IMG/VR virus record: IMGVR_UViG_3300030012_000574
Span: 1 to 26,105 of that record
Strand: one strand, 5' to 3'
DNA from: a virus
DNA length: 26,105 nucleotides
Every line of letters begins with the position of its first letter. The first letter of the stretch is position 1. Made by a program: the position numbers and the translations under genes. Shown in pieces: positions 20,095 to 26,105 of this stretch. The notes beneath the pieces were generated by a model that was not told the origin of the DNA, made no database searches, and was given only the letters and a program-made list of their open reading frames with translations.

Positions 20095-20732
20095 GAGAAG
20101 AATGTCCCAACACCAGGAAAATCATTTGGAATTATTTGTCTTTTTGGTATTTTAAGACCTTGAAAATCAACAATCGCAGCAAGTTCAAAAATTACTGCTT
20201 CTCTATTTTCTTGTGTTTTTCTGTCAACTAAATAAATTTCTCTTGGAAATTCTTGAGTTGGATCTGGTGTGCCATGTGGTGAAGCACTAACTTCCAATCC
20301 AATACTATCTCCATCTTCTTGCGTAATTAAATCAGATAAAGTTGTTTCTTGGGCAATGAAATCAGTAAGAGTTTGTGTTGGAAAATTTTCTGAATCAATA
20401 TATTTTTCAAGTGTTCTAATTCTTGTGACTTTTGCACCCTCTAAACCTTGGGGCAACGTCAAAAGAATTGTTGTTATCGTTCCAAATATATTTGATATTG
20501 TTATTGTTGGTCTTGGTAATTGAGTAGATTTAAAATCAAAACCTGCTGCTTGAATAGGCATTTTCTGGTATTCATTACCATTAAAAATCAAATTACTATT
20601 ATTTTCATTTACACCATTATGAAATCTATAAACAGTTGTAGCCCCGTGCATTGCCGTATTTAATTCAAGTTCAAATAACTCAATAATGTTACTTATATTA
20701 GGTTGTTGTAAATCTGTTACTGGAACTGGCAT
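20091..20732 (-). CDS. L: Minor tail protein L-like, without the C-terminal cysteine domain
   Basis: A 213-residue protein. The first 190 residues match gpL: IIELFELELNTAMHGATTVY, a YRFHNG strand, NEYQKMPIQAAGFDFKSTQL, PRPTITISN, then EFPREIYLVDRKTQENREAV and FELAAIVDFQGLKIPKRQII. In lambda-type gpL the text after RQI continues into a cysteine-rich end that binds an iron-sulphur cluster. Here the chain stops after PNDFPGVGTFFS and has no cysteine at all. The stop overlaps the K start, so there is no room for a lost domain. gpL sits at the tail tip between M and the hub. Confidence 0.85.
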   Translation of the reverse strand: MPVPVTDLQQPNISNIIELFELELNTAMHGATTVYRFHNGVNENNSNLIFNGNEYQKMPIQAAGFDFKSTQLPRPTITISNIFGTITTILLTLPQGLEGAKVTRIRTLEKYIDSENFPTQTLTDFIAQETTLSDLITQEDGDSIGLEVSASPHGTPDPTQEFPREIYLVDRKTQENREAVIFELAAIVDFQGLKIPKRQIIPNDFPGVGTFFS

Positions 20733-21073
20733 TATGGTTCAAATACTTGTTGAAATGTTGTTTGAATTGTAGCCCTATTTACATAAGGAATTGTTTTAGT
20801 CCAAGATAAACAAATCCATTTTAAAGCCGCTGGTTCTGCTGGTGGCTGCCAATCAAAAGAAGCTCCATCATCTGCTCTTGCTTCTAAAAAAGCCTCAATA
20901 GTATCTGAGTCAGATTCAGATACATTAAAAGTAAGACTCCAGACTTTTGGATCAATATTTTGACCAAATTTTATTCTGTTTTGATAACCATCATTAAATT
21001 GAGTGATACGCAACTTTGGCTGACTGCGTTTTTGTGAATTGTAAGTAGGGTCTATTGATGGAAAAGTAGCCAT
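20732..21073 (-). CDS. M: Minor tail protein M-like
   Basis: A 113-residue protein, close to lambda gpM (109). It shows the family features: P-x-Y-x-S-x-x-x-x-x-P-K-(L/V) near the start (DPTYNSQKRSQPKLRITQFN), DGYQNRIKFGQNIDPKVWSL, a helix DSDTIEAFLEARADDGASFD, then W-x-P-P (WQPPAEPAALKWICLSW) and VNRATIQTTFQQVFEP. gpM is one of the distal tail proteins that cap the tape measure. It shares a base with both H and L genes. Confidence 0.85.
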   Translation of the reverse strand: MATFPSIDPTYNSQKRSQPKLRITQFNDGYQNRIKFGQNIDPKVWSLTFNVSESDSDTIEAFLEARADDGASFDWQPPAEPAALKWICLSWTKTIPYVNRATIQTTFQQVFEP

Positions 21074-23058
21074 TAGCGAGCAAGAATACCTCCAGGTCTT
21101 TGTTGTCTTATCATTTCTGCTTGAACAGCAGCTCCTACTAATCTACCAAGTTCTGCGGAATTATCTTCATCACCTTGAACAGATGTTCCAGAAGCATCTA
21201 CATTTACAACTACATTTGTTGAACCACCAAGAGCATGATTTGGTGTAACCATACCTGATACTCCAGGTGTAAATAATTCTGGGCCACGTTCTCCAACTAA
21301 ATGAGTACGACCTGCTTTTGCCATACCTCCACCAGCCAATTTTTGCCGTTTAGGTATAGAAAATTCAACAAATTCCCCAGGAGCAGCCTTAAAGGGATCA
21401 AAATTTATAGGACCAAAGGGATCAATACTTTTTTTATTCTTATCTCCACCAAATAATGATTTTCCAAACATTCCTAAAAGACTTCTTTGAAGTCGATTTG
21501 CTGCCATTTTTGCAGCATTAGCAATAAAGAAATCAGCTATTTTATTTAACATATTTCTAAACGCATCTTGTACTGTCATAGTTCCTTTGATAATTCCTGC
21601 AAATGAACTTTCAAAAGATTGAGCCATAGCTTGAGATAGATTTAAAACTTGAAAAATAGGATTTTGTAATTTCAACATTTCATCTTGTAAATCTTTAACT
21701 TTATCGTTAATAGCAGTAAAAGCTAAAACTCCTGATTGTCCAAACTGACCTTGAGCTTCATTTGTCAGACCAAGTAATTCTCTATATTTTTCTAATGCGT
21801 TTGTAAAGTTTTCAAGTCTTTTTTTTCTATTATCTTCAAATTCTTTATTTAATTTATCTGCTCTACCTTGCGAATATCTTGAAGCATCCATTCCTCCTGT
21901 ACCTAAAAGATATTCTTCAAAAAATGCTGCAGCTCTATCCGAAAACTTTATTTGTTTTGCTTGAGCTACGGCAATATCATTTTCTGCTTGTGCTCTAGCT
22001 TCAGCCAAAGCTAATTCAACAACACCAGCTTTATTAGATAAATTTTGTTGTTGTAATTCAATGGCTCTTTCAACACCAATTTTTTGACGAGCTTCAAAAA
22101 TTTGATTAGCTAATTGAGATTGTCTTGATGCACCTGCTATGCCTCCAAAAGCACCTGCATCTGAACCAAAAATTTCTGTTAAAGATTTAGCAATACTTCC
22201 AGAGCCAAATTCTTTAAAAGCACCTAAAGTTGCTATTGCTTCTTCTTTTGTTATAGAAAGTCTTTTTGCTAATTTATCAACATCAGCAGCTAATACTTGA
22301 GTACCTCCGCTTGTAGTTGAAAATTGAACATTTAAAGCAGCTAGAGATTGATTAAACTTTTCATTTTTATCGATAGCAGAACCTATTGCAGTACCGAGAA
22401 TAGATAAAGCAAAACCAAATTGACCACCTAATAATCCACCTGCTGCACCACCAAGTCCACCACCAACTGCTGCTGCACCTGTCTGTCCAAAAAGCAAAGG
22501 AAACGCACCACCAATAATTGCACTACTGGCTGCATTTCCAGCCGTTTGTCTTTTCCTTCTTTTATTTTCTGCTGCTGCTAATTCTCTTTCTTTTTTTGCT
22601 CTTAATTCTCTTAATTTTATTGCTCTTCTTTGTATTTGTGCATCCCGTTGTTCAACAGTTTGCATACCTTTCATTCTACGAATAACATTTTCAGCAGCTT
22701 TTTCACTTGCTTTCAAACCTTCACTTTGTTTAAAAGCAGCTTTTGTGAATTCTTCAAAAGTAAAAGATCCTACTTTTGCATTATCAGCTACTTCTTTAAA
22801 AGAGTCTGCAGCAGCCTGTTGTTGTGATGGTGTCTTTCCAATCGTCTTACCTAGCTTATTTACTTGTTGAGCATATCCTCTTAATTGTCCTAACGCTTCA
22901 GCAATTCGATCACCCTTTGGACCAGGTACCGCTTTACTTAAATCAATTGATCTTATTCGACTTAGGCTTTTTTCTAATTTCTTTGCAGAAGTTATTGCTC
23001 TGTCAACTCGACTCTGACCAACTACCTTAAAATTTATATTTACACCGTAGTTAGCCAC
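21073..23058 (-). CDS. H: Tail tape measure protein (H-like)
   Basis: A 661-residue protein with GTG start (MANYGVNINFKVVGQSRVDR). Long charged helices cover residues 20-165. Residues about 175-225 are a Gly/Ala-rich hydrophobic stretch (IIGGAFPLLFGQTGAAAVGG, LLGGQFGFALSILGTAIGSA) likely to enter the membrane. Further coiled regions follow (LALAEARAQAENDIAVAQAK). Residues 480-515 (LSQAMAQSFESSFAGIIKGT) and the C-terminal HLVGERGPELFTPG (586-599) are hallmarks of lambda-type tape measures. At the usual rule of about 0.15 nm per residue the tail would be near 100 nm; that is an estimate. Confidence 0.95.
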   Translation of the reverse strand: MANYGVNINFKVVGQSRVDRAITSAKKLEKSLSRIRSIDLSKAVPGPKGDRIAEALGQLRGYAQQVNKLGKTIGKTPSQQQAAADSFKEVADNAKVGSFTFEEFTKAAFKQSEGLKASEKAAENVIRRMKGMQTVEQRDAQIQRRAIKLRELRAKKERELAAAENKRRKRQTAGNAASSAIIGGAFPLLFGQTGAAAVGGGLGGAAGGLLGGQFGFALSILGTAIGSAIDKNEKFNQSLAALNVQFSTTSGGTQVLAADVDKLAKRLSITKEEAIATLGAFKEFGSGSIAKSLTEIFGSDAGAFGGIAGASRQSQLANQIFEARQKIGVERAIELQQQNLSNKAGVVELALAEARAQAENDIAVAQAKQIKFSDRAAAFFEEYLLGTGGMDASRYSQGRADKLNKEFEDNRKKRLENFTNALEKYRELLGLTNEAQGQFGQSGVLAFTAINDKVKDLQDEMLKLQNPIFQVLNLSQAMAQSFESSFAGIIKGTMTVQDAFRNMLNKIADFFIANAAKMAANRLQRSLLGMFGKSLFGGDKNKKSIDPFGPINFDPFKAAPGEFVEFSIPKRQKLAGGGMAKAGRTHLVGERGPELFTPGVSGMVTPNHALGGSTNVVVNVDASGTSVQGDEDNSAELGRLVGAAVQAEMIRQQRPGGILAR

Positions 23059-23083
23059 AAAAAAATTAAATATTTCTCTTATC

Positions 23084-23621
23084 TTACCTTCTTTTGCTTC
23101 TTAAAACATTAGTTTTTTGTGCTTGTTCTTGTTGTTTTTTATATTCTTCAGTTTCAATTTCTGAATAAGCAACCCAACCTATCATTTCTTCAATAGTTAA
23201 AATTTCACAAAGTTCAGCTACAGTTTTACCTAATTCTTTAGCTAGAGAAAAAATAAACTGCCAATCTTGATTAGCTTTTTAAGTCGGCTTTAGCCTCTTC
23301 AACCTCCTTATCAGTACCAGAATTAATCATTGCCAATTGAATCTCTTCCAAAATATTTACATTAACTTCTCTTCTTAAAGATGCTTTATCTCCGTCTTCA
23401 AAAATACGTTTGCCATCCACATCTAAAGATTTTTCAATCATCATTTGTAAAGCATAATCGTTAAGATCTTGTGATGATTTTTTTTGTATTGCCTCTCTTT
23501 CAGCAATAGTTAAAGGATGCCAATAAATAGTTAAAATAATTTCACCATTTTCTTTAACATTATGTTTGTAAAGTTGTGAAACACCAAACTTATTTTTAAG
23601 AAGATCAACTGCTCTTGTCAT
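23084..23621 (-). CDS. Tail assembly chaperone GT-like fusion made by +1 frameshift (inferred)
   Basis: The G frame (23621 to 23271) and a second frame (23275 to 23084) are joined if the ribosome slips +1 at AAAAAG (23275-23280). The second frame encodes 63 residues, ANQDWQFIFSLAKELGKTVA, ELCEILTIEEMIGWVAYSEI, then a charged tail to RSKRR. It has no start codon at its N-terminus and is blocked by TAA just upstream of the slip. W-x-A-Y in a short helical protein between G and the tape measure is the T-domain pattern. The fusion would be about 178 residues. In lambda the ratio of G to GT controls tail assembly around the tape measure. Confidence 0.7.
23271..23281 (-). promoter_or_regulatory. 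Candidate +1 programmed frameshift site
   Basis: On the minus strand the G frame reads TTA AAA AGC TAA. The T frame is +1, reading AAA GCT AAT. Because the T frame has TAA overlapping the TTA codon, the slip can only happen in the few bases AAAAAGC (23280-23274). A lysine tRNA on AAA can move forward by one onto AAA before GCT. The following slow TAA in frame 0 would favour it. Confidence 0.6.
23271..23621 (-). CDS. G: Tail assembly chaperone G-like
   Basis: A 116-residue protein in the slot before the tape measure. MTRAVDLLKNKFGVSQLYKH, then IILTIYWHPLTIAEREAIQK with the helix DLNDYALQMMIEKSLDVDGK and RIFEDGDKASLRREVNVNIL, fits the G-type chaperone fold seen in many siphoviruses. The W-x-P-L-T-x-x-E segment is characteristic. 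It ends KADLKS* exactly at the slip site described for the fusion. It is preceded by the promoter-like TATACTAATA. Acts in the cytoplasm as a tape measure chaperone and is not in the finished tail. Confidence 0.8.
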   Translation of the reverse strand: MTRAVDLLKNKFGVSQLYKHNVKENGEIILTIYWHPLTIAEREAIQKKSSQDLNDYALQMMIEKSLDVDGKRIFEDGDKASLRREVNVNILEEIQLAMINSGTDKEVEEAKADLKS

Positions 23622-23641
23622 AACATAATAAATTAATACAC

Positions 23642-23651
23642 TATTAGTATA
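23642..23651 (-). promoter_or_regulatory. Promoter-like element TATACTAATA upstream of G
   Basis: The 30-base gap between the tail terminator gene and G contains TATACTAATA on the minus strand, identical to 5935-5944. A gap is unusual in this tightly packed operon, so an internal late promoter is plausible. I see no -35. The coding sequence of the upstream gene covers the -35 region. Confidence 0.35.
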
Positions 23652-24080
23652 CTAAGCATTTGCTGAAAACTGACATGATATTACGGCTATAAAGTGACTT
23701 CTATCTTCAATATTTAAAGGAGTTGGGCCAGTAATATCTAAAACTCTAGGTTTACAACTAAAAGTATCAGTGTAATCAGAAGCATTAACAGAAGTTAATC
23801 CATCAATTACAGCCTCGCCTATCGCTGATAAAACTGAAGTTCCTCTATCTTTAGGACAATAAACATTACATTGAATAACTCCAGAATAATAATCTGAAGA
23901 TACTCCCTGATTTTGCACAGTTGATTGACCAAAATCAACTGTCATAATTATATATTTTTTGGTTTTGCCAGGTGTTGTATAATTTACATTGTCATAAACC
24001 ATCAAAATAGTATTATCTACTGCTGCAACTGCATCTGTTACTGCCTTTTCAAAGGCTGCTCTTGTGTTAACTAAAGTCAT
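23652..24080 (-). CDS. Tail terminator protein (DUF4128/gpU-like)
   Basis: A 142-residue protein. MTLVNTRAAFEKAVTDAVAA leads into strands ILMVYDNVNYTTPGKTKKYI, IMTVDFGQSTVQNQ, SDYYSGVIQCNVYCPKDRGT, a helix SVLSAIGEAVIDGL and the end FIAVISCQFSANA. This is the alpha/beta layout and the 'G-x-x-Q-x-x-v-y-x-P-x-x-x-G' signature of phage tail terminators of the DUF4128 group, which form a hexameric ring closing the tail tube. It lies between gp10-like and G genes. In most phages the tube protein would come next, but it is not here. Confidence 0.75.
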   Translation of the reverse strand: MTLVNTRAAFEKAVTDAVAAVDNTILMVYDNVNYTTPGKTKKYIIMTVDFGQSTVQNQGVSSDYYSGVIQCNVYCPKDRGTSVLSAIGEAVIDGLTSVNASDYTDTFSCKPRVLDITGPTPLNIEDRSHFIAVISCQFSANA

Positions 24081-24082
24081 AA

Positions 24083-24604
24083 TTAGATTTCAGAAGTACC
24101 AGTATATTTTCTACCTTTTTTACTTCCTTTACCAAAATAAACTGTTTTCTGAACAGAACCAATTTTAATAGCACCAGGTTTTTTCTCTTGAAAGTTTTTA
24201 TTAATAACATTTTTAATATCATTTTTTACATATTTTGCTATTCTTGGGTCTTCTATAACATAACTTGAATACTCAGCTTGATTGCCAACAAAACATCCTT
24301 TTTTGTAATTAAAAGTTGGAGAAGAGAATCTGGGTTCTATAACTGGATTAGATGGCTTATCGCCTTTTTTTTTCCATACAAAATTAGCTTTTATTCCAGC
24401 CCAAGGTTGGTAATCTTCTACTCTATCTTTTTGCTTTACCTGACTTTTTTGTGCTCTCCAACTTGATGCTAAAAATCCTGTATAAACTGGACTATTAGCT
24501 TTAGTTGCAAGGTCAGCTAAAACACCTCCAATCATTGAATTAAATGCTTCATTAAATTGAGCATCTAAATCAGCTTCTAAGTTTTTTATATCTCTATTTG
24601 CCAT
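24083..24604 (-). CDS. HK97 gp10-like neck / tail completion protein
   Basis: A 173-residue protein. Helix 8-35 (LEADLDAQFNEAFNSMIGGV) is followed by SPVYTGFLASSWR, the classic gp10 motif 'sPvdTGxLrxSw', then a lysine-rich stretch and CFVGNQAEYSSYVIEDPRIA, equal to the 'xNxxxYaxyxE' segment. The basic C-terminus (FQEKKPGAIKIGSVQKTVYF and KGSKKGRK) may bind DNA at the neck. It shares one base with the next upstream gene. Family members sit between the connector and the tail terminator. Confidence 0.8.
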   Translation of the reverse strand: MANRDIKNLEADLDAQFNEAFNSMIGGVLADLATKANSPVYTGFLASSWRAQKSQVKQKDRVEDYQPWAGIKANFVWKKKGDKPSNPVIEPRFSSPTFNYKKGCFVGNQAEYSSYVIEDPRIAKYVKNDIKNVINKNFQEKKPGAIKIGSVQKTVYFGKGSKKGRKYTGTSEI

Positions 24605-24990
24605 TAAAATCTCACTAATAAAGTAAATAAATAAGTTTGTCCACCTTGTTTCGTATCAATACTTGTTATTTGTGCGACTCTTGTAGATCCAGCATAAGTT
24701 AATGTAACTTCATCATCTAAATCAGGTTGATTATCTCCAATAAGATCAGGTGTTATATAAATTCTTGCTTCTCTCATTTCCTGACCAGATTCTTCTTCGG
24801 ATCTTACAAATTCTATTGGAACTTTAATATTTGCAAAGCTTGTATCAGTTGTCGCTAAAGAACCAGTAGCAGTGTTATAAGTTCCAGCTACTTTTCTTGT
24901 ATAAGTAATAGTTGAATCAAAAGAACTTCCTAAGTCAGCTACAACCTGCTTGGCAATTGCTTTAAATGCTGTGTCTAATGCTCCTGCCAT
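24604..24990 (-). CDS. Head closure / stopper protein-like
   Basis: A 128-residue strand-rich protein: STITYTRKVAGTYNTATGSL, IKVPIEFVRSEEESGQEMRE, ARIYITPDLIGDNQPDLDDE, VTLTYAGSTRVAQITSIDTK, LFTLLVRF. The 'Y-x-T-G-x' start with 'P-x-x-x-D-x-v' in the middle and a strand pair at the end is the usual pattern of phage head closure proteins, which seal the portal after packaging. Position between the adaptor and the gp10-like gene supports it. Identification rests on pattern and order. Confidence 0.65.
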   Translation of the reverse strand: MAGALDTAFKAIAKQVVADLGSSFDSTITYTRKVAGTYNTATGSLATTDTSFANIKVPIEFVRSEEESGQEMREARIYITPDLIGDNQPDLDDEVTLTYAGSTRVAQITSIDTKQGGQTYLFTLLVRF

Positions 24991-24992
24991 AA

Positions 24993-25523
24993 TTAACCTC
25001 TTACAACCCTAACTTGATAGCTGGCAGAACCACCTAAAGCATACGCTCCTAAATAACTTTGCAGCCAAGGATATACATCAAATACATTGTTGACCGTTCC
25101 AGTTCCTTGGCTATTTGTGTTGTATTTAACTTGTATATCTCCTAATTTAACTTCCTCAAAGTTACCATCTGTTCCTACAGAACCAGTTATAGCATCAGTA
25201 TCATTTGCTAATGCTCTTGCTAATTCATATTGTGCATATTTAATATTATTTGGAATTTTAGAACAAGCTAATTCAACATCATCGACATCATAATTATTTC
25301 TAGGCCATTTTAAAGCTTGACCTTCATCACATCTATCACCAAGAAAATTTAAAGTATCTATCCATCGTGTAGCAGATATCAACGCTCTGTTTTTTGCATC
25401 ATCGCTTTTATCATCCCATGTTGTTGAACTTGGAACTGTTTCAAAGTAAGTATTTGCTTCAGCTAATGTCACATAACTATTAGCAGTCTCACTTTTTAAA
25501 GTTGCGTTTATGGTCGCTGCCAC
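24993..25523 (-). CDS. Head-tail adaptor, DnaT-like family
   Basis: A 176-residue protein with a GTG start (GTGGCAGCGACC) and no clear Shine-Dalgarno. The conserved core is SYVTLAEANTYFETVPSSTT, W-x-x-x-S-D-D-A-K-N-R-A-L-I-S-A-T-R-W-I-D, then ALKWPRNNYDVDDVE and helix YAQYELARALANDT. Databases often call this family 'putative DnaT-like ssDNA-binding protein', but its gene position is always just after the capsid, so I take it as the head-tail adaptor. It is the first gene after the capsid terminator. The C-terminal third is a Gly/Asn-rich tail ending RVVRG. Confidence 0.75.
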   Translation of the reverse strand: MAATINATLKSETANSYVTLAEANTYFETVPSSTTWDDKSDDAKNRALISATRWIDTLNFLGDRCDEGQALKWPRNNYDVDDVELACSKIPNNIKYAQYELARALANDTDAITGSVGTDGNFEEVKLGDIQVKYNTNSQGTGTVNNVFDVYPWLQSYLGAYALGGSASYQVRVVRG

Positions 25524-25548
25524 AGTAATTAAAAATTAATTTATCTAT

Positions 25549-25554
25549 AGTATA
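25549..25554 (-). promoter_or_regulatory. Possible -10 box TATACT for the connector-tail operon
   Basis: On the minus strand TATACTATAG lies between the terminator and the GTG start at 25523. It shares TATACTA with 5935 and 23642. No -35 match is visible at normal spacing because the terminator stem covers that place. Suggestive only. Confidence 0.3.
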
Positions 25555-25561
25555 GCGTCAT

Positions 25562-25592
25562 AAAAAAGCCCCACCAAAATTGATGGAGCTTT
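25562..25592 (-). terminator. Intrinsic terminator after the major capsid gene
   Basis: On the minus strand AAAGCTCCATCA (25592-25581), a 4-base loop and TGGTGGGGCTTT (25576-25565) form a 12-bp stem with two G-U pairs, followed by TTTTTA. It lies 26 bases after the capsid stop codon. A strong terminator here would lower tail gene expression relative to the capsid protein, which is needed in many more copies. Confidence 0.8.
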
Positions 25593-25618
25593 CTTATTGC
25601 CTCTATATATAAAACTAC

Positions 25619-26105
25619 TTAAGAAATAGTAGATGTATCTAAAGGTGTGTTAACGATTAACTCAACAACAGGAACTAGATCCACATCATAAGTGGCAGCC
25701 CAATTGCTAGAACTCATTAAATTTGCATTTGTTGGGTTATCAGAAGCAGAGTTCCACTTAGTACCCATAATGTGATAAGTGGTGTGATAATCAACAGACA
25801 TAACATCTTGCTTGGAAAGAATGTTCCTTTCAGCTTCAATGTTTAGATCTTGTTGAACTCCCTCAAGAATTGTTCCTGACTTAATTAAGTAACAACGGAA
25901 CTCTTTTTGATGACCAGATGCACCTGGAGCAGATGTATTAACTTGAGAGTCAATAACAACATTCATGCCAGCAAATTGACCGATGCTTCTTTCGTCAACA
26001 CCGACACCGCCGCCACCCCAAGTTACAGCACCACCAGAAACAAATGAGCTTGTAGAGAATGTAAGCATACCAACCTGATATAGGTAGTAAGCAACAGATG
26101 GGTGA
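25619..26105 (-). CDS. Major capsid protein, C-terminal part (5' end outside window)
   Basis: The frame stays open beyond the internal ATG at 26068 to the window edge (HPSVAYYLYQVG before MLTFSTS), so the gene is partial, with about 161 residues visible. Features of marine phage capsid proteins: IGQFAGMNVVIDSQ (the 'fxGxxVvvDdx' segment), EFRCYLIKSGTILEG, the helix IEAERNILSKQDVMSVDYHT, then HIMGTKWNSASDNPTNANLM-SSSNWAATYD and a closing strand VPVVELIVNTP. It sits upstream of the adaptor with its own terminator. A tail tube protein is less likely given this order and the YHxMGTKW ending. Confidence 0.75.
   Translation of the reverse strand, partial: HPSVAYYLYQVGMLTFSTSSFVSGGAVTWGGGGVGVDERSIGQFAGMNVVIDSQVNTSAPGASGHQKEFRCYLIKSGTILEGVQQDLNIEAERNILSKQDVMSVDYHTTYHIMGTKWNSASDNPTNANLMSSSNWAATYDVDLVPVVELIVNTPLDTSTIS

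Noticed and set aside
22630-23030. Two plus-strand frames opposite the tape measure gene
   Set aside because: Phe/Ser/Leu-rich antisense shadows of coiled-coil codons.
25619-26105. Major tail tube protein
   Set aside because: Considered because the tube gene is missing, but the FAGMNVVID, ERNILSKQDV and YHIMGTKW segments and the position before the adaptor fit a capsid protein better.
1-26105. tRNA genes, integrase, attachment sites, insertion sequences
   Set aside because: I scanned for GTTC-type T-loops, CCA ends, recombinase motifs and terminal inverted repeats and found nothing I could support.

Overview
The window looks like part of the genome of a tailed (siphovirus-type) phage of marine picocyanobacteria (Synechococcus or Prochlorococcus), or a prophage of one. 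The DNA is AT-rich and densely packed, with 1-8 base overlaps between genes. The late genes follow the lambda order. The fibre and exported-protein families (for example the VADESSDTTCFPLFVTAATG fibre repeat) are ones I know from marine cyanophages. That host call rests on memory of the families, not on a search. Terminase, portal and most of the capsid gene lie outside the window.

Layout. (1) Bases 1-1935, plus strand: two small genes, then a 213-residue protein with RAMP/Cas7-like sequence features, then a 330-base G-rich non-coding array in which GG recurs every five bases (about 1100-1426), then a 158-residue protein with a conserved ARPIDSPLHNVFEWDD core. (2) Bases 1936-5927, plus strand: a three-copy AAAATGTAA motif opens a replication/recombination operon. 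It holds a RHH-like/replication-associated protein, a RecB/Cas4-type PD-(D/E)XK nuclease, a RusA-type resolvase, a DUF1071/Sak3-type single-strand annealing protein, a possible SSB-like protein and several very small genes joined by TAATG or ATGA overlaps. (3) Bases 5972-6962: small regulators, including an NrdR-like zinc ribbon, with convergent small minus-strand genes. (4) Bases 7056-11171: a cyanophage accessory cassette of membrane, exported and zinc-ribbon proteins and a small outer-membrane-barrel-like protein, on both strands. (5) Bases 11168-26105, minus strand: the late operon read from right to left. It runs from the partial major capsid protein through a terminator, DnaT-like adaptor, stopper, HK97 gp10-like protein, tail terminator, G/GT chaperone with a likely +1 frameshift, tape measure H, M, L, K, I and J to a collar fibre, a fibre with a cupredoxin-like domain, and two duplicated fibre-plus-chaperone cassettes.

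The most unusual element is region 1: a RAMP-like protein gene directly followed by a strand-asymmetric GGNNN array and then by a third conserved phage gene, just upstream of recombination genes. I propose it as a candidate undescribed ribonucleoprotein or DNA-binding module. Other points of interest are the +1 frameshift site, the apparent absence of a major tail tube gene at its usual place, an L protein without the iron-sulphur cysteines, a full type-1 copper ligand set in a tail fibre, and fibre repeats that are nearly identical as protein but heavily diverged at synonymous sites.
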